A DNA stretch of 64,000 nt from Deltaproteobacteria bacterium HGW-Deltaproteobacteria-4. GTDB taxonomy: Bacteria > Desulfobacterota > Desulfuromonadia > Desulfuromonadales > UBA2197. The DNA lies in NCBI GenBank assembly GCA_002841765.1, contig PHAV01000007.1, forward strand, positions 79,033 to 143,032. Direction: 5' to 3'. Within the stretch, counting starts at the first letter, position 1. Each line of letters opens with the position of its first letter. The translations under genes were made by a program, and so were the position numbers. Under the pieces are notes generated by a model. The model did not search any database, was not told where the DNA came from, and was given only the letters and a program-made list of their open reading frames with translations. Shown here one piece after another: positions 45,992 to 52,187 of this stretch.

Positions 45992-46207
45992 CTACCTTCT
46001 CCATCCGCTCCACACGGGAATTCCGTCGGCGTCGCGGAGATGGAGCAAGGCATCTCCCTTTTTTACCTCCGCCGCGATGATCGCCGGCTTCCCGGCCACT
46101 GTCACCCGCGAGTCTTTGACCTCGATGGTATTCCCTTTTTCAATGTGATCATCGAGCCGCTTGTCACGAGATGAGGAAAACGGGTGAGTTATAACCCGTC
46201 TTTTTCT
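45992..46207 (-). pseudogene. Remnant frame without start codon
   Basis: On the minus strand a clean 72-codon open frame ends with TAG at 45994-45992 and reads RDKRLDDHIEKGNTIEV, then KDSRVTVAGKPAIIAAEVKKG and DALLHLRDADGIPVWSGWRR. Codon use is that of real genes and the sequence looks like an intact small conserved domain, but no ATG, GTG or TTG occurs in frame after the upstream stop (46210-46208), and a hairpin (46178-46203) occupies the place of a leader. Probably a gene that lost its 5' end. Family not recognised. The rest of the 385-base gap 45884-46268 is without genes. Confidence 0.4.
46178..46205 (+). terminator. Terminator hairpin
   Basis: AACGGGT-GAGTT-ATAACCCGT followed by CTTTTTCTTT is a good factor-independent terminator on +, possibly ending the SulP-Usp transcript about 300 bases upstream. 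Confidence 0.6.
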
Positions 46208-46268
46208 TTAGGTTGGGACCCGCTCCTTATTGTAGTGAACAAGGTGATCAAGAGGGTCTGATCGCCCC

Positions 46269-47003
46269 TTATTCGTGGAACCAATACGCCAGGTTAAACA
46301 TCAGCAACAGGCCCGTGAGAAAGCAGGAGAAATGCGTCAGCGCGTTTCGCAGTCTTCCTTGTGACTTTATTTCGGGGATCAGATCCGAGGCGGCGATGTA
46401 AATGAAGTTTCCTGCGCCAAAGAGTACCAACCCCGCCACCTCATAGCGCTGCGCGGCGAGATAAGCGAGGACGGCACCAAGGGGAAACGTCAATGCCGAG
46501 ATGAAATTCCAGAGGAGGGCACGGCGATGGGGCCAACCGCCATGGACAAGGACGCCGAAGTCGCCGAGTTCCTGCGGCACTTCGTGAGCCGCTGCTGCAA
46601 ACCAGGCGATAATCCCCGCCCGGGGATCGATCAAAAATGTGCTGGCGATGGCAAGTCCGCCGAGGAAGTTATGAACGGCATCGCCAATAAGAATCAGGTA
46701 GGTGACCGGCTTCCGCCCGGATGGGGTCGCATTGTGACTATGGTGCCAATCAATAAACTGCTCGAGAGCGAGAAAGACGGAGAAACCGCAGACCAGCCAG
46801 GCGGCTCCGGTCAGGGGAGAAAGTACTTCCATCCCTTGAGGAATCATGTGAAAGAAGGCACCACCGATAAGCGTCCCGGCGGCGAGCGCGACCAAGGGCA
46901 AAAGTAAGCGTTCCAGGGTGGCGGGCTTGATCAGGGTCGTCAAGCCGCCGACCATGGCGATTGCGCTCATCAAAAAACCACCACAAAGTATCCAGCTCAA
47001 CAT
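46269..47003 (-). CDS. ZIP-family divalent metal transporter
   Basis: A 244-residue, eight-segment ZIP transporter. The metal-binding helices are IGDAVHNFLGGLAIAS (helix IV, HN) and AAAAHEVPQELGDFGVL (helix V, HE..E), a His-containing loop (DWHHSHN) precedes them, and the end has NFIYIAASDLIPEI. Likely imports Zn, Fe or Mn. The start at 47003 is preceded by GAGAAAC; the frame extends to 47036. Confidence 0.92.
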   Translation of the reverse strand: MLSWILCGGFLMSAIAMVGGLTTLIKPATLERLLLPLVALAAGTLIGGAFFHMIPQGMEVLSPLTGAAWLVCGFSVFLALEQFIDWHHSHNATPSGRKPVTYLILIGDAVHNFLGGLAIASTFLIDPRAGIIAWFAAAAHEVPQELGDFGVLVHGGWPHRRALLWNFISALTFPLGAVLAYLAAQRYEVAGLVLFGAGNFIYIAASDLIPEIKSQGRLRNALTHFSCFLTGLLLMFNLAYWFHE

Positions 47004-47168
47004 GATTGTTTCTCTGCCCGTCATAGTTTGCGACATTCACTTCCCCTGTCCCTGTTCCGCCAGAGCGGCACGGGCTGCTGCGCACAAGCCAAACTGAAAA
47101 CGGCGTCGGGTTGCTGGTTAAAACCTAGCACCGATATTAGTTGAGTCAAACGCAAACCTGCGGCAAAT

Positions 47169-47207
47169 CAAAAGAGGACTCAGCAAAAAACGCTGAGTCC
47201 TCTTTTG
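47169..47207. terminator. Bidirectional terminator
   Basis: CAAAAGAGGACTCAGC and GCTGAGTCCTCTTTTG are perfectly complementary (16 bp) around AAAAAAC. It lies 25 bases after the second YeeE/YedE gene stop and terminates that operon. Confidence 0.85.
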
Positions 47208-47231
47208 AAATCGAGACAACAACAATTCAAA

Positions 47232-47759
47232 TTAAAGATGTTTTTTTTCGAGAAAACGGAAAAGGAAAATGCCGCCAACGACGCAGATGATGATGATCGG
47301 CCAGTGGTTGATTCCGAGCAGTTGCGGTATCGTCACTTTGCCAAGGTTACCCCAGGTCAGGACAGTCTCTTTCATCAAGGGAAAAGCCTCTGCAAAAAGA
47401 GCCGCGCCACATACCATACCGAGAATCCCCCAGACCGCATCCCAGCGGCCCTCACCGAGAGCGCCGGCTGAGGTGCCGGGACAATAGCCCAGGAGGCCCC
47501 AGCCAAGACCGAAGATCAGGCCGCCGATGATGTTGCCGCCGAGAATGGTCGTTTTGATGCTGAGCTTGGCCATCTCCAGGTCGACGAGCAGATAGACGCC
47601 GACCATGCCGACCAGAACGCTGCTGAGCATGAATTTAATAATGGTCATGTCCTGTAATCGCAGCGCCCCGAGTTGTTTGTCGTAACGAAGGACCCGTCCT
47701 TTTTGCAGCAGAAAGCCAAAGACAATTCCGGTCAGGAGACCGTAGATGAGCATCTTCAT
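47232..47759 (-). CDS. YeeE/YedE-family (DUF395) sulfur-compound transporter, subunit 2
   Basis: A 175-residue membrane protein with about five segments. The family motif with the conserved cysteine is GYCPGTSAGALGEGRWDAVWG; the start MKMLIYGLLTGIVFGFLLQKGRVLRYDKQLGAL is characteristic of the two-gene version of this family. Family members import thiosulfate (TsuA type) or are linked to selenium metabolism (YedE). It starts in a four-base overlap with the preceding paralogous gene that has an in-frame TGA. Confidence 0.9.
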   Translation of the reverse strand: MKMLIYGLLTGIVFGFLLQKGRVLRYDKQLGALRLQDMTIIKFMLSSVLVGMVGVYLLVDLEMAKLSIKTTILGGNIIGGLIFGLGWGLLGYCPGTSAGALGEGRWDAVWGILGMVCGAALFAEAFPLMKETVLTWGNLGKVTIPQLLGINHWPIIIICVVGGIFLFRFLEKKHL

Positions 47760-48292
47760 GATGATCTCCTCCCGTAAATAAGGTGGGCGACTATCATTCC
47801 CCCGATGAAGAAACAGATAAGAGAGATAAGACCACTAACCGCTAGCTGGAGCGAACCGCTCAGCCCATGGCCGCTTGGTCAGCCATCGGCAAGCCGCGCC
47901 CCAAACATGGCAATCGTTCCGCCGGAAAAGGCAAATAGGGCTCTCTTGCCGCGGCTGTTACTGCCAAAGCGTTCCTGCCACATATCGGGCAGGGCCTGCC
48001 AGCGAAAGCTCCCTGAGGTGAGAGATGCAATCAGGGCGCCGATAAAGATGCCGACTACAAACATCCACTGCCAGTCAATCTTCGGTGCGGTCTTGATGAA
48101 GTAGTCAAGCCGGCTCATATGCTCCGGCGCAATCACCTTTTCCACCATCCCCGCCGCACGGACAAAGCTAGTCGACGCACCGAGGAATTTGCCGGCAACC
48201 CCCACCGAAATTACAGAAACCAGGCCGGAGAGAGCACCTGCCAGGTAAGGGTTCCAGCCGCCATCGTTTTCATCTTCAGCAGAACGTCTCAT
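47756..48292 (-). CDS. Probable selenocysteine-containing YeeE/YedE-family transporter, subunit 1
   Basis: The gene starts at ATG 48292 (AAAAGGAG upstream) and codes for NPYLAGALSGLVSVISVGVAGK, PKIDWQWMFVVGIFIGALI and AMFGARLADG, then TGA at 47881-47879, then PSGHGLSGSLQLAVSGLI and ICFFIGGMIVAHLIYGRR to a TGA that overlaps the next gene's ATG. In YeeE/YedE proteins the motif reads GC(P/T)SGHGLSG, so the TGA replaces the conserved cysteine. The product would be 178 residues with Sec at 138, a normal family length. A SECIS-like hairpin lies at 47845-47864. The alternative is a nonsense mutation of TGC/TGT; the intact 40 codons after it argue against old decay. selABCD genes are not in the window. 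Confidence 0.75.
47845..47864 (-). promoter_or_regulatory. SECIS-like hairpin after the in-frame TGA
   Basis: On the minus strand GCTGAGCG-GTT-CGCTCCAGC folds into an 8-bp stem with one bulged C and a three-base loop GTT. The loop G is base 23 and the loop T base 24 after the TGA, within the range for bacterial SECIS elements, which need a G among the first two loop bases; E. coli fdhF has its essential loop G and U at the same offsets. Confidence 0.6.
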
Positions 48293-48404
48293 CGACTTCT
48301 CCTTTTCATTGAAAATTTTTATTAAAATAATAGCAATTTGTCAGCAAATGTAAAGCTGATTACCGCGACCGCTCAGACTGTCTGGCAAGATTTGATGAGC
48401 CGCG

Positions 48405-48695
48405 CTATTTCCTTCCCCACACCGGGTCATCGGCAAATTGCTGCCGTAGCCGTTCTTCCGGGTTCTGCTCGTAGAACTCTTCTCTGGAAAAGGAGAAATG
48501 ATACAAGGCAACGTACTCCAGAACAATTTGATAGGCGGCATTCACCTGGCGGATCTTCTCTGGCTCGTCGGTGTTACCGGTATCGGGATGGTAGCGTTTC
48601 ACCAGCTCTTTGTGTCGAGTCTTGATCTCCTTGAGAGTCACCCGCTCCTCCAGTTCAAGCACCCGAAGTGCTTCTTGCAGGTCGGTATAGGTCAT
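48405..48695 (-). CDS. Small J-domain protein
   Basis: A 96-residue protein consisting of an N-terminal J-domain with H36-P37-D38 in KRYHPDTGN and a short acidic tail. It lacks the Gly/Phe and zinc-finger regions of DnaJ, so it can stimulate DnaK but not act as a full DnaJ. It overlaps the methyltransferase gene by four bases and lies downstream of an IscU-like gene, where a HscB-like role is thinkable but unsupported by sequence. Confidence 0.85.
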   Translation of the reverse strand: MTYTDLQEALRVLELEERVTLKEIKTRHKELVKRYHPDTGNTDEPEKIRQVNAAYQIVLEYVALYHFSFSREEFYEQNPEERLRQQFADDPVWGRK

Positions 48696-49282
48696 GGTTT
48701 GATCCCCAGTAACTGCACGACAGCAGCCAGACCAGTATGGCCAAGGCCTTCGCGCACTTCCCGTTCGACTTGAACCGCATGGACAAATTTCAGCCCGACA
48801 AGTTCTTGCTGGAGTTCCTCCAATTTCATTAACAGGTCAAGAGATTGGGGGCCACCGGTTCCGTAGGAAAGCTGCTCTTTACTGAACCCTTCAAAAACGA
48901 GCATCCCGCCAGGCTTGAGTCCTCGTACAACCGCCTGGTGCAGGGAGGCGCGCAACGTCACGGGGAGATGGCAGAAGCAGGAGATTATACCTTCCCATTC
49001 GTCCGCTTCGATCGTAAAGTCGCCCAGATCTGCATGGATCGTGGTGATACTGACGTTGCGCTCTGCTGCCAGTTGTCGCGCCTTTTCAAGGGCGACACTG
49101 GAGTTGTCGACTGCCGTGACTTCATATCCCTGTGCTGCCAGATAGACAGCATTGCGGCCTTCCCCTTCCGCCAGCGTCAGCACTTTACCGGCGGGGATCT
49201 TTCCTGCGCAGGAGCGGAGAAAGTCATTCGGTTCTTTCCCATAGATATAATCGTCACAGGCGTAACGTTCATCCCAGTTCAT
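48692..49282 (-). CDS. Class I SAM-dependent methyltransferase
   Basis: A 196-residue methyltransferase of the TehB/Methyltransf_11-like group. Motif I reads VLTLAEGEGRNAVYLAAQGYEVTAVDNS, followed by IHADLGDF (motif II) and GGMLVFEGFSKEQL (post-motif). Related proteins act on tellurite, thiol or small molecules. The context of arsenic-, sulfur- and metal-linked genes would fit metalloid methylation, but this is not shown. Confidence 0.85.
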   Translation of the reverse strand: MNWDERYACDDYIYGKEPNDFLRSCAGKIPAGKVLTLAEGEGRNAVYLAAQGYEVTAVDNSSVALEKARQLAAERNVSITTIHADLGDFTIEADEWEGIISCFCHLPVTLRASLHQAVVRGLKPGGMLVFEGFSKEQLSYGTGGPQSLDLLMKLEELQQELVGLKFVHAVQVEREVREGLGHTGLAAVVQLLGIKP

Positions 49283-49371
49283 GTTGATTTTTCCATTATG
49301 GTTGAGAAAATAGCGCGAAGCGCCTTTGCTTAGTTGCCAGCCAGCCTCGTTATAAAGTTTAGCGCAATTCG

Positions 49372-49776
49372 CTACGCTTTTGTTGCGGGAGGAATTGCCG
49401 CTTCTTCTTCCAGTTTGGCCCTATAATGCATGACCGCGGTGCGCAGGGCGCTGGAGGCGAGATTGGAGCAGTGCATCTTGTTGTTCGGCAGACCACCCAG
49501 GGCATCGGCAATCGTTGCGGGAGAAATTGCCAGGACTTCGTCCAAGGTTTTACCCATGGTCAGTTCACTGGCGATCGAGGAGGTGGCAATCGCCGCGCCG
49601 CAACCGAAGACCTTGTACTTGTAATCGATCACCCGGTCATCCGCGATCTTGAGATAGATGAGCAGACCATCGCCGCAACTGGGATCGCCGGCGCGAACGA
49701 CGATGTTGGCATCTTCGATCACCCCGATATTGCGGGGATTATTGAAATGATCCCAGACTTTATCCGTGTATTCCAT
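49372..49776 (-). CDS. IscU/NifU-type Fe-S scaffold protein
   Basis: A 134-residue scaffold with the three cluster cysteines C34 (DPSCGDG), C59 (KVFGCGAAIATSS) and C103 (KMHCSNLAS) and D36. The N-terminal YTDKVWDHFNNPRNIGVI is family-typical. The LPPVK HscA-binding motif of IscU is replaced by LPNNKMHC, so it is closer to the NifU N-terminal domain. No cysteine desulfurase gene is nearby. Confidence 0.9.
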   Translation of the reverse strand: MEYTDKVWDHFNNPRNIGVIEDANIVVRAGDPSCGDGLLIYLKIADDRVIDYKYKVFGCGAAIATSSIASELTMGKTLDEVLAISPATIADALGGLPNNKMHCSNLASSALRTAVMHYRAKLEEEAAIPPATKA

Positions 49777-49794
49777 TCCCTGTCTCCAACGGCG

Positions 49795-50097
49795 CTATTC
49801 TGGTGTTACCGGGTATTTGATCAGCAAGGCGTGGCAGTCGACCAGAGCAGTGACAAGTTTATGTCGCCCGCTTGTTACCAGACGTTGAACCGTACCACGG
49901 GAAATCTCCATTCGGGTTCCCGCCTCGGCTTGGGTCAGGCCTTCCTTGTCGCAAAGTCGCAGCGCTTCCAGTTCGTCCTGCTGGAGTTCAATGTGTTCAA
50001 GATTGTTCAGTGGAATGCCCGCGGGTTTAAAGACCTGGCTTCCCGGCGGACGGTGCGGGCATTCGCAGATGCGGGGTTTACGTGGGCGTGGAGTCAT
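49795..50097 (-). CDS. DUF134 (UPF0251) DNA-binding protein
   Basis: A 100-residue protein: an N-terminal Cys-containing part (RKPRICECPHRPPG), then a helix-turn-helix (LELQQ-like DELEALRLCDKEGLTQAEAGTRMEISRGTVQRLV). Family members are predicted transcription factors found with NifX-like and metal-related genes. It overlaps the preceding transporter gene by 20 bases and is the only regulator in this run, so it is the best candidate to bind the upstream palindromes. Confidence 0.87.
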   Translation of the reverse strand: MTPRPRKPRICECPHRPPGSQVFKPAGIPLNNLEHIELQQDELEALRLCDKEGLTQAEAGTRMEISRGTVQRLVTSGRHKLVTALVDCHALLIKYPVTPE

Positions 50098-51079
50098 GAA
50101 TCACCTTGAGCGGAGGGATTGCTGCCGAACCGAAAATTCGATCGGTAAAACGGACGTACCAGGCCGCTGATTGGACCTGAATAATGAAGGCCAGGGCAAT
50201 AATCAGCGCGGCATCGGAACCGGCCGGCCCGAAGGCGGTCATGGCAATGGCGAGGGCAATGGAAAGATTGCGCATCACCGTCCCGTAGACCAAAGCAATA
50301 GCGTCGCCACGTGGGAGGAGCAGGCGGCCGACGACGGTACTGATGAAATAATTACTGGCGTAAAGGAGGATTAACGGGAAGATGAGACGGAGGAGCTGTT
50401 GCGGGTCCGCCGCCAATCCTCGGGCCTTGAGGGCCATGGCAATAAAGACAATGCCGAGGACCCCGAGGGTCGAGAGGGGGGGGAAGCGCGGGGTAATTTG
50501 AGCAAAACCGTCCCGACCGTAGCGGCGCAGCAACAATTGTTGCGTGACATAGCCAGCGGCCATCGGCAGAAAGACGACGAGGGCGATCTGACGAAAGACT
50601 AACCCCAAATCGAGGGGCACCCTGGCACCGAGGAGAAGATTCAGGTAGAGAGGGGTGGCGAGCGAGCCGAGAATCAAGCCGAAGACCGTCATCTTCACCG
50701 CTGCCGCCAGATTCCCTTTGGCGAATCCGGTCCAGGAGATGGTCATGCCGCTGGTCGGCACCAGCGCCGCCAGCATCAGACCGAGGAGCAGATAAGGATG
50801 ATCTCCGAGCAGAACCATTCCCAGGCCAAGGGCGATAAAGGGAATGATAGCGAAGTTGATCAGCAGGGCCAGTCCCTGAGCACGCATATCTCCGGCGGTG
50901 AAGATCTCCCGAATCTTCAGGGTCACCATCATCGGGTAGACCATCAGGAATGTGAAAGGGAGGATCAGGCTCTTGAGAAATGCGGGCTCAGTGGCGAGAC
51001 CGAAGACGAAACCGGCCACCATCATCGCCGGAATTGCCAGGAGCAGATTCTTGTTTAGTTGGCCAAGTAATCTCCACAT
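50078..51079 (-). CDS. SBF/Acr3-like transporter
   Basis: A 333-residue, ten-segment membrane protein of the bile acid/arsenite transporter superfamily (TFLMVYPMMVTLKIREIFTAG, LVPTSGMTISWTGFAKGNLAAAVKMT, ALVYGTVMRNLSIALAIAM). It resembles Acr3, but the essential Acr3 cysteine is absent at the position following GLMLAALVPTSG, so arsenite export is uncertain. Related genes are often found with DUF302 and DUF134 genes, as here. Confidence 0.82.
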   Translation of the reverse strand: MWRLLGQLNKNLLLAIPAMMVAGFVFGLATEPAFLKSLILPFTFLMVYPMMVTLKIREIFTAGDMRAQGLALLINFAIIPFIALGLGMVLLGDHPYLLLGLMLAALVPTSGMTISWTGFAKGNLAAAVKMTVFGLILGSLATPLYLNLLLGARVPLDLGLVFRQIALVVFLPMAAGYVTQQLLLRRYGRDGFAQITPRFPPLSTLGVLGIVFIAMALKARGLAADPQQLLRLIFPLILLYASNYFISTVVGRLLLPRGDAIALVYGTVMRNLSIALAIAMTAFGPAGSDAALIIALAFIIQVQSAAWYVRFTDRIFGSAAIPPLKVIHDSTPT

Positions 51080-51088
51080 ACGATCGAC

Positions 51089-51496
51089 CTAAACGGCTTC
51101 CTGAATCATGGCAACAATTTCATCGAAGCTTTTAATAAGGGATTCGGGGAATTCATCATCATCAATCAACTCCGCGACCATCAGCTGTGAATAACGCAGG
51201 AAACGGATAAAGGTCCGGCCGTCACGACTGAAGACCACGACAAATTTCGGCATGAGCACGGCCCGCTCGGGGTTGCGACTGAGGCTGTTGGCCGCTTTCT
51301 CCGGTTTACAGATCTGGATCATGTGCAGATCGAAATCCGCCGCCATCGTGAACCCGTGTTGCCCAAAGGTGCGAGCCATATCCATCTTCGATTCATTATG
51401 GATAAAGAAGCCGCGTCGACTGGCCGTCGTAGCCAGGCTTGCAATAAAATCATCAAGGGATTTACTACTTTCTGCCCGAAAGATCTCCGCCTGCAT
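51089..51496 (-). CDS. DUF302-like protein
   Basis: A 135-residue protein with the DUF302 pattern (GFFIHNESKMDMARTFGQHG, DFDLHMIQICKPEKAANSLS, AVLMPKFVVVFSRDGRTFI). The fold is alpha/beta and cytoplasmic; no biochemical function is established. The Cys in QICKPE is conserved. It starts 16 bases after the NifX-like gene. Confidence 0.8.
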   Translation of the reverse strand: MQAEIFRAESSKSLDDFIASLATTASRRGFFIHNESKMDMARTFGQHGFTMAADFDLHMIQICKPEKAANSLSRNPERAVLMPKFVVVFSRDGRTFIRFLRYSQLMVAELIDDDEFPESLIKSFDEIVAMIQEAV

Positions 51497-51511
51497 GGTT
51501 TGCTCTCCTTG

Positions 51512-51904
51512 TTAATGGGCGCAGCCGCAGCTATGGCCGTTGCCGTGACCGCCGCAGACCTGTTCCGGTTGCATCAGCAGCAGGTGGTTACTCTCCAGCA
51601 GGTCTAAATTCTTACCGATGCTCCCCCCCTGGCTCTGGTAGACCTTCAATCCGGCGCTGAGCAGTCCCATGAGGGCCCCGTTACCGATGCCGCCGACCAC
51701 AATCGCATCGACATCCTGGCCACCTAGCGCTCGCAGCGGGTTACAGGCGCCATGCGCATGTTCTTGATCACGATTGATGACGTCGCAGATTGTACGAGTG
51801 GTGGTGTCAACAATCACAAAGCCGGGGGCAGAGCCGAAATGACCGTAAACTTGACTCTCGAGATTGTTGCTACCGGAAACGGGGACGGGAAAACAGATTT
51901 TCAT
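51512..51904 (-). CDS. NifX/NafY-like (dinitrogenase cofactor-binding fold) protein
   Basis: A 130-residue protein of the NifB/NifX C-terminal fold: MKICFPVPVSGSNNLESQVYGHFGSAPGFVIVD, GACNPLRALGGQDVDAIVVGGIGNGAL and a metal-binding tail GGHGNGHSCGCAH. The ATG at 51904 follows GGAGAATACACC. Such proteins bind iron-sulfur or Fe-Mo clusters; no nitrogenase genes are in the window. First gene of the - strand run. Confidence 0.87.
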   Translation of the reverse strand: MKICFPVPVSGSNNLESQVYGHFGSAPGFVIVDTTTRTICDVINRDQEHAHGACNPLRALGGQDVDAIVVGGIGNGALMGLLSAGLKVYQSQGGSIGKNLDLLESNHLLLMQPEQVCGGHGNGHSCGCAH

Positions 51905-51920
51905 GGTGTATTCTCCTTTC

Positions 51921-51950
51921 AGAAGTATTGTGCATATACACAATACTTCT
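51921..51950. promoter_or_regulatory. Perfect palindromic operator before the NifX-like gene
   Basis: Arms AGAAGTATTGTG and CACAATACTTCT are perfectly complementary (12 bp) around CATATA and end 17 bases before the ATG. Likely a repressor-binding site, since it touches the ribosome binding site and has no T-run. Confidence 0.65.
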
Positions 51951-52087
51951 GAAATATTCAGGAGTCAATATATAAATTTATTTTTAGAATTATTGGTGCA
52001 ACACCCCTGAAGTTTTCAGATGTCCTTGATTTTTCTGGCGACCGGCGGGAGCAGTGCGCTTTCTGTATTTTTTGATTTTAGGTTTTG

Positions 52088-52109
52088 TATATATTGACGT
52101 CAATATATA
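52088..52109. promoter_or_regulatory. Perfect 22-base AT-rich palindrome
   Basis: TATATATTGAC followed by its exact complement, centred on GACGTC with no spacer. A half site GTCAATATATA recurs at about 51963-51973. It lies in the region between the antiporter gene and the NifX-like operon and looks like a binding site for a dimeric regulator. Confidence 0.6.
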
Positions 52110-52187
52110 TTCGTGAAAATAAAATTTTCCTGGTAAGTGTTGAAATTGCGCGGACGTGGGCTGTTCCGGGGGGGCTAAGGAAGATTT

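Noticed and set aside
47879..48292. Reading the first YeeE/YedE gene as a complete 137-residue protein ending at the first TGA
   Set aside because: The family continues with SGHGLSG and another hydrophobic part, all present after the TGA in the same frame.
50078..51079. Calling the SBF-like transporter a second Acr3
   Set aside because: The cysteine essential in Acr3 is missing at the matching site, so only superfamily membership is claimed.
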